Source: Sciurus carolinensis (lineage: Eukaryota > Chordata > Mammalia > Rodentia > Sciuridae). Taken from it: a DNA stretch of 64,000 nucleotides. The notes under the pieces were generated by a model. That model did not search any database. It saw only the letters and a list, made by a program, of their open reading frames with translations, and was not told the DNA's origin. The DNA lies in assembly GCF_902686445.1 (NCBI RefSeq), contig NC_062220.1, forward strand, positions 94,426,143 to 94,490,142. The letters are read 5' to 3'. Both the position numbers and the translations under genes were made by a program. This document shows, one piece after another, positions 37,126-49,045 of this stretch. How positions within the stretch are numbered: the stretch's first letter is position 1; each line of letters starts with the position of its first letter.

Positions 37126-38045
37126 AAGTAATCAGTCCAAAACTTGACAAAAAAAGAAGGAAAAGGGAAAAAGGAACAGATGGGACAAACAGAAAACAAA
37201 GAGCCAGATGTTCAATTTAAACCTAACCATATCAATCATCACATTAAATTTAAATGGTCTCAGTGCTTCAATTTAAAGACAGAGATTAAGAAAATGGATT
37301 TTAAAAAAAGAAAAAGATTATTTTAATCTGTTTCCTGTGGCTATAACAGAATACCTGAGACTAGGTAAGTTATAATGAACAGAAATGTATTTGGTTTATA
37401 GTTCTGGAGACTCAGAAGCCCAAAAGCATGGAGTTAGCATATGGAGAGGGCCTTCCTATGCTGTGTCACCCCAAGGAAGAATGCAGAAAGCAGAACAAGA
37501 AAGGATGAGAGAGAGAGAAGAAGACTCATCCTTTTTATCAGGAAACCACTCCTGGGATAAGTAACCCAATCCCCTGATTATGGCACTAAGATACTTTTAA
37601 TCACCTTTTAGATGTCCCACCTCTCAACACTGCAGCATTGAGGATTCAATTTCGAACACACAAACTTTAGGAGGAACATTCAAACCTTAGCACAACTATA
37701 TTCTGCCTGTAAGAAATCCACTTTAAAAAAGAAAGACACAAATGGGTTAAAAGTGAAATGAGAGAAACAGAAGGACAATGCAAACATTAATTTTTAAAAG
37801 GTTGGTATGGATATATTAATATCAGATAATATAGCTTTCAGAGCAGAGAATATTAGCAAGGATAAAGAAGGTCATTTCATAATGCTAAAATGTGCCATTC
37901 ATCAAGAGAATGTAACAATCTTAAATACTTATGTGTCTGATAACAGAGCTTCAACCTATAGGAATCAAAATCTGATAGACCTCCATGGAGAAACAGAGAA
38001 ATCCCCAATTATAGCAGATATTTTAATTTAACCACCTGTTATACA
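37126..38045 (+). mobile_element. Old L1 ORF2 fragment (endonuclease part), split by an antisense MaLR LTR
   Basis: The flanks 37126-37324 and 37698-38045 resemble the mid part of L1 ORF2. The decayed translation shows LTFKWSQCFNLK-like and DILISDNIAFRAENISKDKEGHF features at 37807 onward. The order (an L1 3' end followed by an internal ORF2 piece) shows these are separate insertions or a rearranged copy. A MaLR LTR sits between the halves. Confidence 0.75.
37325..37697 (-). mobile_element. MaLR solo LTR, antisense, inside an old L1
   Basis: It starts tctgtttcctgtggctataa, contains tatagttctggagactcaga and ends near attcaaaccttagcaca. It splits an old L1 ORF2 piece, so it is younger than that L1. 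Confidence 0.75.
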
Positions 38046-38084
38046 ATAACTAAGAACAGTTGGAGGTCTTCAAGTGGAGTCCAC

Positions 38085-38205
38085 TTACCTTACTCTATGA
38101 GGAAAATGGAGCCTGGGAAACAACTGACTTGCCCAAAGTCACAGAGTTAATTAGTGCCAGAACCTGGACATTAGCTCAGGTGTAACCAGTTTCTCTACAA
38201 AATAC
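38085..38205 (+). mobile_element. MIR fragment
   Basis: aggaaaatggagcctgggaa and acttgcccaaagtcacagag match MIR. Confidence 0.6.
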
Positions 38206-38384
38206 AGATTCCCAAGTTCAGCCTGAAGTTGTGGTGAGACACTTACGATCGTAAATAGAAGTCTTGCAGGCAATTAGTCATGGTTACTTGCATTTTCAGA
38301 GACTAGTCATTCAGTGATTTTTCTCAAATATTTATTAAGTACTAGTCTATTAGGCCCCTTAGGGTGAGAGAAATAGAATGGGAC

Positions 38385-38768
38385 AGATCTTTTAGAAATT
38401 GTGACCTTGCTGAAGTTTGGGATCTGTATGTGTTAAAGGCTTCTTCCCCAGTCTATGGCACTCTTGGGAAGTGGTGGAACCTTCAGGAGGTGGAGCCTAG
38501 TGAATGAAAGCTAGGTCATTGGGGGCTTGTCTTTGAAGGGGATATTGGGACTCTGGACCCTCCTCTTTCTTTTCACTTCTAGGCTGCCATAAGGTGAGCA
38601 TACCTCCTCCTCTAAACACTCCCATCATGATGTGCTATGCTGTCATAGGCCCAAAGCCACAGGGTCCAAGAATCATGAACCTCTGAAACTGTGAGTCAAA
38701 ATAAAACTTTCCTCCTTAGAAGTTGATTATTCCAGCCATTTTGTTATAGCAACGAAAATCCGATTAAC
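38385..38768 (+). mobile_element. MaLR solo LTR, sense
   Basis: Contains gaaccttcaggaggtggagc, tctgaaactgtgagtcaaaa just before aataaaac (polyadenylation signal), and cattttgttatagcaacgaa at the end. Confidence 0.7.
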
Positions 38769-41174
38769 ACAAACCCTATACGATTTCCCTAAGAAACAGT
38801 AGTCCTGTGAAATGTTCCATAAAATAGGTCAAATAAGTGCTGCTTATACATCCTCCTCTTAGAGAATCCCCACGCACATTGGTAACTTAAAGCCCCAAGA
38901 AGTCCTACAGCAATGAAATTCATTTCAGTTGGCTTACTCCAGAACTTTCTGATCATACAACATATTGTGAGTAATGTCCATGGTGTCTCTTGGGATTCCT
39001 ACAATTTGTTTCCTACCCACTTTCTGGATTAACTTCTAAATTTTTGTAACTTTAGCTCATTCCTTGAAAAGACTGTAGTTTCCTTCGGAATCAATCTGCA
39101 ATTGAGACAATTATATCCACCAGAGAGGTAACATGAGGATGGGAAAGGAGCCTGCCCTGGGTATCCCTAAGGGGTGATTTCCCTCCATTTCTATGATTCT
39201 ATAATCTTTTGGACTGAGAATTTAAGACTGTGGTCGACCTTGGACCTTAGGATGTCCCTATCCCAGCTTTGGCGTGGAATGTGCTGTCTCATGCTCGGAG
39301 TCTCAAGCTTGGCAATTGGAGCTCTAATACACACCCACACTTAGATCCTATCCCAAGTTTCTGATAGAACTGGTTTGGGGAAGGGCCCAGGCAATGAGAA
39401 TTTGACAAGTGTCTTGGGAGTTCTTATGTGTTGTCAAGGTTGAGGACTACTACCTGTATAATAAAGTCTCTCTTCCCACTGCAGTCTTTTTTATGTGCCT
39501 TTATGGCCTGTGACTTTATCCGAGCACCATCTGTATATGGGAATGCACGCCTGTATATGGAATAGCAGTAGCTTTTACCATAAATAAAAGGTAGCCCAAA
39601 AAAAATAAACCCAACAAAAGGAAAACAATAGAATGAAATTGTGGCAAGATACTGGTGCCTGCCAAGATTCTGAACCTAAGGTCAGCATATTCTCTATGAA
39701 GAGAAATTAACAAATGTGAGAACATGTTATAGCCACAGTGGCCTTGACTAAGCTTCTCCTTGAGGTTATAAATGGACAGGGAAAGGAAAAGGGAGATTCC
39801 CTCCTGAGCAACTAAGGTAATTCTATGTGTGTAGTGGTGTGGGGATCCTGAATCCCTCTTCCTTCCACCATCAGATCACACCCTCAGGCATGCTCTGTAA
39901 TAGTGGGTAGCCTTTTATTCATTCTCTGAATGGCTAAGACTGTGGGGTCAGGGACCAGCCTAACCAGGCCTTGAGTTTTTATGTGGATAAAAAAGAATAC
40001 CAATGACAATGTTGAAGGGAAAAGAAGGGAGAACCAGAAAAGGGCACTGTGAGGTTGAACAGGGGATGGATGGTATTGATAATGGAGACCAGGCGATTGC
40101 TGCTGCCAGGTGAGTCTGAAGCAGGAGGCAGGGCAGGTGAGGTCTATCCTCCCCTTGTCCCACAGCTTCAGCACAGTGCTCCATTCGTCCAGCCCATGAC
40201 TAGACTGAGGAAGCCTCCCCATCCCAATCCTAGAAGTGTAGGGTCCAAGGGCCTTGCAATTGGTGATAAGGTGGGAAGAGTTGCCTTGCCCCTTTCTGCC
40301 TCTGGGTTATTTTGTGCTAAGAGAAGCCTCCTAATTAGGCATCTAGAAACCAAAGTAATGAGCTCTGTGAAGAAGAGTATTTCATAAACCCTCAAATTCA
40401 GTAAACAGGAAAGACTATACTGTTCTGTGAAAAAATGAAAGTCTGGAACTAACTGGAATTGTGCTATTTAGCGGAAATTGAATAAAGCAAATGGAAACTC
40501 CATTTCCTAAGTGTAAGGTGAGAATCACATCACCTTTAAAGATTAATGAATATTATTTTCTGTAATAATGATAATTCTGGAGGAGGAGCAACACAGTGCC
40601 TCTGATGGTAAATGCTCCCCATTTGGGTATGTAAATGAAGCCACCTCATTCTCTTGGGGTTTTGCCACAGTGATTCTCAGCCAAATGCACATAAGAAATG
40701 AAAATACCAATTGGAAAGGCATTTAGGATGTTGGGAAAGTGACAAAGGACTTCAATTATCAGTCATGAAATGAAACAATATATCAGTCAGTAGACAGAGT
40801 TTTAAAGGAGGCTCCTGTATTCCCTGGAAGTTGTGAATGGAGGTTCCTCTTTCTAACTGGTATCAAGCTCAATTTTGGGTGCTGATGCTAAGCCATTTTG
40901 TAAAAGCAGAACAGATGTAGGTTTGCATGCAAGAATGATTGGGGGCTCTTTCTTCCTCAATATCCATGTATCTGATGAGAAGAAACAGGTTTCCCCTTTC
41001 CTACTGGAAGACACCCCTTGGTACACTTGCAAATAGGCAAATGGAACCTAAATAGGGATTTTTTTTTATGATCTTTTAAATTTAGTTTATCATCATGGAA
41101 ATGTATTAATTAATTCTGTTTTTAAAAAGCTTCCTTATAAAAAACACTGAAAAATATACAGCAGACAATCTAAA
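38769..41174. other. Intergenic stretch with one MER5 fragment
   Basis: Apart from the MER5-like piece near 39285-39462, no repeat or gene was recognised. The overlapping 112-codon frames at 39884-40387 on both strands show no domain. Confidence 0.55.
39285..39462 (+). mobile_element. MER5-type fragment
   Basis: Contains agtttctgatagaactggtt, gggcccaggcaatgagaatt and ttgaggactactacctgta. Partial and old. Confidence 0.45.
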
Positions 41175-41424
41175 TAAGCCTATATTTATTAAAGATTAAT
41201 GATCTTCCAAAACAGAAAACACCAGGTCCAGGTAGAATCACTGGTGAATTCTAGCACACATTTAAGGAATAAATCATACCAATCCTCTAGAACCTCTTCC
41301 AGCAGATAGGAGCAGAAAGAAGAATTCCTTAATTCCTTCTGTGAGACCAACCTTATTACTTTAATACCAAAACCAGATGAAGACATTAAGAAAACTACAA
41401 GCCAATATGACAAGAACAGAGATA

Positions 41425-42270
41425 TAGGTGATCAACAAATATATGAAAAAGTGCTCATCATCCCTAGTAATTAGAGAAATACAAATTAAAACCACCCTAA
41501 GATTTCATCTAACTCCAATTAGAATGGCTATTATCAAGAACACAAGCAATAATAAGTGTTGGTGTGGATGTGGGGAAAAAGGCACACTCATACATTGCTG
41601 GTAGAGTTGCAAATTGGTGTAGCCACTCTAGAAAGCAGTGTGGAGATTCCTCAGAAAACTTGGAATGGACCCACCATTTGACCCAGCTATCCCACTCCTT
41701 GGTTTATACCCAAAGGACTTAAAATCAGCATACTACAGTGATGCAGCCACATCAATGTTCATAGCAGTTCAATTCACAATAGGTAGATTATGGAACCAAC
41801 CTACATGCCCCTCAACAGATGAATGGATAAAGAAACTGTGGTATATATACACAATGGAATATTACTCAGACATAAAGAAGAATAAAATCATGGCATTTGC
41901 TGGTAAATGGATGAAGTTGGAAAGTAACATGCTAAGTGAAATAGGCCAAGCCATAAAAACCAAAGGTCGAATGTTTTCTCTGATAAGTGGATGACGATAT
42001 ATAACGAGAGGGGTTGGCGGCAGGGAAGAGAAGAATGAAGGAACTTTGGATGGTATAGAGGAAAATGGGGTGGGAAGGGGTGGGGGACAGAAAGATAGTA
42101 GAATGAAATAGTATTACCCTATGTATATGTATGATTACATGAATGGTGTGAATCTACATTGTGTACAACCATAGAAATGAAAAGTTGTATCCCATTTGTG
42201 TACAATGAATCAAAATGCAGTCTGTAAAAATAAAAAAAATTTAATAAAAACAACAACAACAACAACAAAA
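41425..42270 (+). mobile_element. L1 3' end, second layer of the nest
   Basis: ORF2 C-terminus and 3'UTR on the + strand, with a 118-codon open piece (41638-41994: [20 protein letters not shown]). It ends in a (CAA)n-bearing A-rich tail at about 42232-42270. The target-site duplication aagaacagagata is seen at 41412-41424 and 42271-42283. It lacks the (AT)n expansion of its sister copies, keeping gtatatatacacaatgg. Confidence 0.9.
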
Positions 42271-42283
42271 AAGAACAGAGATA

Positions 42284-42373
42284 CAGGGCTAGGGACGTGG
42301 CTCAGTGGTAGAGTACTTCCCTAGCATGCATGGGCCTCTGAGATCTATCTTGAGCACCAAGGGGAAAAATGGC
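42284..42373 (+). mobile_element. ID-type tRNA-derived SINE
   Basis: Its tRNA-like head is ggctagggacgtggctcagt, with an A-box-like start and a degraded B-box. It is flanked by aagaacagagata (42271-42283) and aagaacatagata (42374-42386), the same target word used by the L1 just before it. Confidence 0.85.
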
Positions 42374-42408
42374 AAGAACATAGATACAAAAATCCTCAAC
42401 AAACTATT

Positions 42409-44485
42409 TTTTCACATATTTTAATTGATGCATTACAGTTGTACATAATGGTGGGATTTGTTGTTACATATTAGTACATACACACAATATAAAAATATAA
42501 TTTGTTAAATATCCCTTCCCAGCACTTCCCATCTCTTTTCTCTATTCTACAGACCTTCCTTTGCTTTTCATGTGATCACCCAACTTTCTTTTCCTTTTCC
42601 CTCCCATGTATGAGAGAAAACACACAACCCTTGACCTTCTGAGTTTGGCTTATGTCACTTAAATTAATGGTCTCAAGTTTCATCCATTTTTCTGCAAATG
42701 ACATAATTTCATTTTTTAATGGCTGAATAAAGCTCCATTGTGTATATATACACCTCATTTTCTTTATCCATTCATCTGTTTTGAACACCTAGGCTAGTTC
42801 CATAGTTTGGCCATTGTGAATTGTGCTGCTATAAACATAGGTATGCATGTATCACTATAATAAACTGACTTTAATTCTTTAGGATAAATCCCAAGGAGTA
42901 GAATAGCTGGGTCATATGGCAGTTCCATTCCTAGTCTTTTGAGGAACCGCCATACTAATTTACATAGTGGTTGTACTAATTTACAATTCCACCAACACTG
43001 TAGAAATGTTCCTTTTTCTTCACATCCTTTCCAACATTTATTTTTGTTTGTATTCTTAATGACTGCCATTCCAACTGTGTGAGAGGAAATCTCAGTGTAG
43101 TTTTGGTTTGCATTTCCCTAATTGCTAATGATGTTGAACATTTTTTCATATATTTGTTCATCATTTGTATTTCTTCTTTTGAGAAAGTTGTCTATTTAAT
43201 TCATCTGCTCATTCATTCATTAGGATATTTATATTTTTGGTGGTAAGCTATTGAGTTCTTCATATATTCTAGATATTAATCCTCTGTCAGAAGAGTAGCT
43301 AGCAACAATTCTTTCCCATTTTATAGGTTTTTCTCTTCACATTCTTAATTGTTTTCTTTTTTTGTGCAGAAGCGTTTTAATTTGATGTCATCCCATTTGT
43401 TAACTGGAAAGTCATTGCCTGTACCTATATCCTGGAGTGTTCATCCTACATTTTCTTCTATGAATTGCATAGTTTCTGGTCTAATTCCTAGGTCTTTGAT
43501 CTATTTTGAGTTGATTTTTTAAATTCTATATAGGGATGACCAGCATTTCCAGAACTATTTATAAAAAAGACTGTCTTTTCTCCAACATATGTTTTTGGCA
43601 TATTTGTCAAGTATCAAATGTCTGCAGATGTGTGGGGTTGTCTCTGTGTTTTCTATTCTGTACCATTGGTCTATGTGCCTGTTTTTATGCCAGTACCATG
43701 CAATTTTTGTTACTATAGTTCTGTAGTATAATTTGAAGTTAGATATTGTGTATTGTGATGCCTCCAGCATTGCTTTTTTGACTTAGAATTACTTTGGCTA
43801 TTCTGGGTCTTTTATTCTTCCAAATGAATTTTAGGACTTTTTTTTTTTCTAATTCTGTGAAGAAAGTCATTGGTATTTTGATGGGTATTGAATTGAACTG
43901 AATCTGTATATTCCTTTGGGTAATATGGCCACTTTTAACAATCTATAAGCATGGGAGGTCTTTCCATCTTCTCGTGTGTTCTTCAATTTCTTTCTTCATT
44001 TCTACAGTTTTCATTGAAGGGGTGTTTCACCTCCATGGTTAGGTTTATTTCCAGGTTTTTGTTTGTTTACTTGTTTGTTTTGGTTGTTGTGAATGGAATT
44101 ATCTTCCTGATTTCATTCGCAGCAAATTCATTGCTGGTATACAGGAAAATTATTGAATTTTGTATGTTGATTTTGTAACCTGCCACCTTTTCTGAATTTA
44201 TTTATTATATCTAGTAGTCTTCCCATGAAGTGTTTTGGATCCTCTAAGAACAGGATCATATCACCTGCAAACAGTGATAATTTGTCTTCTTCCTTTCCTA
44301 TTTTTATTCCTTTTATTTCATTTTCTTGCCTAATTGCTCTGGCTAGAATTTCTAGCACATATTAAGTAGGAGTGGTAAGAATAGACATCCTTGTCTTATT
44401 CCAGATATTAAAGGAAAATGCTTTCAGTTTTTGCCCATTGATGATGAGGTTGACTTTGGATTTTTCATATATTGACTTTATGATG
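42409..44485 (-). mobile_element. Antisense L1 inserted into the old L1
   Basis: On the minus strand it runs from the RT region (44358 downward, [15 protein letters not shown]) to the 3' end at about 42410. The RT motif reads FAGD in place of FADD, so a catalytic Asp is lost. Several frame breaks separate the open pieces (43770-43555 and 43069-42794). The flanking duplication is cctcaacaaactatt (42394-42408) against cctcaacagattatt (44486-44500), 13 of 15 bases the same. Confidence 0.9.
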
Positions 44486-44999
44486 CCTCAACAGATTATT
44501 AATAAATAAAGTCCAACAATGTATGGAAAGAATTATACACCAAGACCTAGTGAGATTTATTCCCAAGTATGCAAGTTTGGTTCTAAATTTTTAAAAAATT
44601 AATGTAATCAATCAAATCAATAAACTAAAGGAGAAAAAAAAGAATTATTTTATCAGTAGACACATAAAAAGCATTTGACAAATTCCAACATATGTTCATG
44701 ATAAAAACGCAGTAAATTAAGAATAGAGGGGAACTTCTCAACTTGGTGAAGGGTATTTACAAAAATTCCATAGGTAGTATTATACCTAAAGTTGAGAAAC
44801 TAGAAGTTTTCCTGCTAAGACTAGGAACAAGGAAAAGAAGAACTGTCTCACCATATCCACTCAATGTTGTACTGGATGTCCTCGCTAATGCAATAAGACA
44901 GAAAAAAAAAAAAAAGGAAATATAAGGTATACAGATTGGAAAGGAGGCCCTGTTGTTGTTCAAAGATAACATAGTATTCTATGGGGAGCTTGGAAGGAT

Positions 45000-47480
45000 T
45001 CATCTTCCCCCAGGTCCTATCCTGAAAGGGAACTCCCTGCATGCTGGGCATTTGGGACAGGACCAACAGAATTTGCCCCCTGTGTGACCCCAGGCTTTCC
45101 CTCCAGCCACATTAAGGGTTGGTGGGGCCAGTGGGAGGTTCTTCACTTTTCTCTGCAGACACTTGAGTTTCAGATCAGCCAGATAGAACCAGCATGAAGC
45201 TGAAAGCAGAGTGAAGATGTGAAAACTGAAGTAGTGGGCAGTGAGGACACAAGAAAGCATGTAGGAGGTCCATCTGCACTCCCTGCACCTTACATGGAAC
45301 AGGAGGCCCTGAGCTTCAAGGAACTCCAGATGGTGTGGGTGAAGGGTCTGTGCTGGATGTAAACAGTTGGAACTGGGACTGAGCAGGAAGCATGCAATGC
45401 TATTCACACACAGTCCACCTGCCCAAGAGTGTCTCATAGAGTGGGAGTCAGAAATGTACAAACTATTAGGATTTTGTTCAAATTAAAAGGATACTCAGTG
45501 CCTCCAAGGCATTCAGAAGCATTGTCTCCAGGATAAGTGCTGAGCTGCAAGGCTAGACAGGAGCTCCCTTGTGAGACAAGAGGAGAGGCCCTGGGAACTT
45601 CAAGGACTGAGCCATTTCCTGAGACTCTCTGTACCCTGGCTCCTCTCTGTCTTATCCTCTGTGCCTGTGGGGCAGGGGAGACATGCTGAAAAAAAAAAAA
45701 GGACCATCATACACAAACATATATGTGCTATTTTATTGCATTTAAATGTGATGATCATTCTTCAGAAAACACACTCTGCTGCTTCAGCTCTCACAAAACA
45801 ATCATCTACACACCTTTCAAGGGAAAGGTTCTGAATCCTTGAAAGTTGCCTTGTGACCTAATTAAAAAACCACACACATCCTTGAAGGAAAATCAAAGCC
45901 TGGTGACAAAGGGGACAAATGTCAATGAATGCAAACAGGGCTACCACAGGAGCTGTGGTGATGATTTTCTTGCTGGCAATCAGAGCTGAGGGCCACACCT
46001 GTGTGACAAACACCACTCAGATTGATCAGTCTGATGTGCAGAAGCTTCAAACAACCCCAGTGCTCTCTCCCATGGCCTGTGGGTAGCTGGGCTCAGTAGG
46101 AGGCTTCTCTGCACCTGTGGTCTCTGCTGGACTCACTCCTGTGGGTACAACCTGCTGGTGCTAGGCGGGGCTGGAAGGGCCCAGGGGCTTCTCTCTCAAC
46201 TCTGAGGCCTTGGAGCTGCTGAGGGCTGGGCTGCCTTAGTTCTTCTCCTCATGGCCTCTCTTCACAAGAGAGGGGCAGGACCTTCCCTATTGCAGGACAC
46301 TGGAGTTCCCCAATGGCAAGTGCTTGCCAAACCTCTGCTTGCCTTGTTCTTGCTAATGTCCCAGTGGCCAAAGCAGGTCCAGAGTCCATGTGGGAAGGGG
46401 CTGCACAGCAGGGGGAATGCTGGGAAGCCTGGCTCACTGTGGGCCCCAGGAACGGACTTGGAGAAGCTCATGTAAATTTCCTACTGGCGGGATTCACACT
46501 GAGCATCTGTACATAGGATTTCACAGCTAGCTACGTCCACTGTCCTTGTCAGGGTGTCTATCAGTGGTCATACTCTGACACCCTACACTATGACACCATT
46601 GAGGCAGGGTCTGATTGAAAATGTCCCAGAGCACCCCCAATGCCTGGAGTTTCATCAGTTTGGGAACACAGAGAATCTACTTTGGTGGAGAGGGACAGAT
46701 CACCTGTTGAGGTCACACTGTGGAGCTGCTGCTTTGACACACTGATATCCGGGACAGTGTGCAGCTTGGCCAATGCACAAATGCTGGTGCCAAGGTCACT
46801 GTCAGCTTGGGAAAGTGGAGGTGGCCTCCCATGTCAGAGGGTTTGGAGGTTGGACATTATTTCCCTATTCAACCTTCAAATTTGATCCTAATCTTCACTT
46901 TTCAGGGAAGTTCCCTAAACTAAGTTACTTTTAATTCACAGTCATATCCTTTTCCTTTCCCTTTTATTTTAAATGGCATTGCTTTTTACCAATTCAATGT
47001 GTGCATTCCATCTTGCCAATCAGCTCTGGACTAGAAGAATCATAAATTTGCTCATCACAGTATCTCCAGGTCCTAGTACTATGGGGTTGAAATTGAAAAT
47101 TAACAAGAGTTTTCCTTTCTTGGCTTCTACCTCTTTCCCCCAAATCCCCATTTACCTTTGAAACTGCTAAGAAGCAAAAGGCTAATGACCTTGGTCCTCT
47201 ATGACCAGGCCCCAAGTAAGAACTGTGTTGTAAGGGGCAGAGGCCACTGCATGTGGCATTTGACTGGAATGATGTAAACCCTGGCCTTTGACATCCTCAT
47301 CTAACTCAAATGTCAGCTTGAGAGCTGCCATCCTTGGCAAGTCAAATTAAACTAGCTTAAACCCCCCAATTACTTGCATATTGAAAATGCAACCAACTTC
47401 TCGATCTCAATGTGGCTTCTTGAAAGTCAGATGTTTTGCTAGGTCCTGTTACATTCTGATTTCTTTCTTGATTTTTCTGC
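45000..47480 (+). repeat. Inverted-duplication copy B (partner at 15.5-18.05 kb)
   Basis: This is the opposite-orientation partner of the segment at 15530-18050. The homology starts abruptly next to the end of the old L1 at about 44990. The start matching MSMNANRATTGAVV lies at 45922, but the frame meets a TAG after MACG (46084-46086) where copy A has TGG. The region matching copy A's hydrophobic stretch (about 45625-45690) is broken by a stop and a poly-A run. Copy B lacks about 33 bp present in copy A near 16530-16560 and about 17 bp near 16175. No functional protein is supported. Confidence 0.85.
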
Positions 47481-47884
47481 CATCTTTTGTATTTTAGCTG
47501 TTCCTTCCTTACTGTACTCAATATACCCAGAGAGTTTGAGCTCCTTTACCTTATTTCTCCTAAATAGCACCCATTCAAGGCCAGTACCTTATTAAAGGCT
47601 CAGTGACCCTGTATGGGAGTGGGAATAGAGGAGTTATACAGAGAATAGCACAGCTAAACAGACTGTTAGTTATCATTAGTCTTGAAGTTCTTTAGGATCC
47701 CTTTCCCTGAACTCCCAACCCAACCTGGGGAATGTTCACTGCTCTTCTACCACCTGTCAACATGACTTCTCTTTGAGCCCCTTCACCCTCTTCAACCTCC
47801 TTGCTTCCATTCTGGCTCATCTCTTCACCTCTCCACCTCCAAAACAAATCCTTTTGTTTTTTTAGGTTCTAAGTAATCTCCTTT

Positions 47885-48965
47885 TAAATTATTTTTATTT
47901 TTTGAAGATTACCCCAAGTTTATTGAGACGGTTGAAGTACACTAAACTGCACATATTTAACATACGTAATTCTATCAGTTTTGACATATGCATACCCATG
48001 AAACTACCAGCTCTCAAAGAACACTTTCACCACCATCCCATTCTTGAGAGTTTCTTTGTGTCCTTTTAATCCATTTCTCTTTCCATCCCATCCCCAAGCA
48101 ACCAGTGTCTAGGCTCTCTGTATAGACATTAGCATGCATTTTCTGGTATTTTTAATATGTAAAGCATACATTATGTTCTCTATGTTTGCCTGGTTTCTCT
48201 CACTTGGTAGATGATTTTGATATTCTTCAATGTTGTTGTTTGTATTAATAGTTTTCTGATTTTTATTACTGAGTAATAGTTCATTGTTTGATTATACTAC
48301 AATTTATTTTTCATTCATTTACTGTATTAGTCTTTTTATGTTATTATAATGAAATACCAAAGAAAAAAGATTTATTTAACTCACAGTTCTGAAGGTTTAA
48401 GTCATGGCACCTACATGGGCTTATTTTAGGAGAAGTCCTGGCAGACAAGAACACATGGTGAGACAGGGAGAAATCATATCACAAGATTGGGAGGCAGAGC
48501 AAGAAGAGCCAACCTTGTTCTTTTAATAAACAAAACAAAACAAAACAAAACAAACAAACAAAAAACCCTTTCAGGTTAACCAACTCAGAGCCCTACAGAA
48601 ACTACCTGCATTCACATGAATCCTTGGGGGACAAACTTAGACCATATTCAAGCCATGGTATCTTCTGATGGATTCGAGGTTTTTGATTTTTTGCTATAAC
48701 AAATGAAGCTCCTATGAACATCCATGCATAAAACTTTGAGTTTCATGCTTTCTTGTCTCTTTGTTCAATACCTGTAAGTGTAATGGTTGGGTTGTGAGAT
48801 TTGTGTACACTTAAACTTTTAAGAAATTGCTAAACTCATTTCCAAAGTGGTTGTACCTACTTACACTCCCACTGGCAATGTATGACAGTTTCATTTGCCT
48901 TGTGTGCTCTGTGCATTTGATATATTCTGTGCATTTAATATGACCAACATTAGATATGTTCATGT
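47885..48965 (-). mobile_element. Old antisense L1 split by a MaLR LTR
   Basis: The reverse strand shows a diverged L1 3' region: 47885-48324 (gtttattgagacggttgaag) and 48661-48965 (caaatgaagctcctatgaac, ttgtacctacttacactccc). The two parts belong together once the LTR at 48325-48660 is removed. Confidence 0.75.
48325..48660 (-). mobile_element. MaLR solo LTR, antisense, inside an old antisense L1
   Basis: Begins tgtattagtctttttatgtt and carries aactcacagttctgaaggtt and acacatggtgagacagggag. A (CAAAA)n/(CAAA)n run is present at about 48530-48565. It separates two halves of an antisense L1. Confidence 0.75.
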
Positions 48966-48981
48966 TAAAGTTAGTCATCTC

Positions 48982-49045
48982 AGGTGTGTGTGTATGTGGT
49001 GTGTATGTATGTGTGCATGTGTGTGTGTGTTTATATGTATATTTG
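48982..49045. repeat. (GT)n-rich microsatellite
   Basis: Interrupted GT and GTAT units after the antisense L1. Confidence 0.9.

Larger units (their letters stand above)
41175..44990 (+). mobile_element. Old L1 ORF2 fragment hosting three later insertions
   Basis: The pieces at 41175-41424, 42374-42408 and 44501-44990 are consecutive parts of a diverged L1 reverse transcriptase region on the + strand (for example ataccaaaaccagatgaaga near 41365, aaaatcctcaacaaac at 42389, and caccaagacctagtgagatt near 44540). Between them sit a young L1, an ID SINE and an antisense L1, each with its own target-site duplication. The old L1 ends against copy B of the inverted repeat. Confidence 0.85.

Noticed and set aside
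42284..42373. tRNA gene
   Set aside because: The tRNA-like head belongs to an ID SINE: A-rich tail, target duplications and no intact cloverleaf.
45000..45461. 153-codon minus-strand frame in copy B
   Set aside because: The matching frame in copy A is broken by stops and no domain is recognised; treated as part of the inverted repeat.
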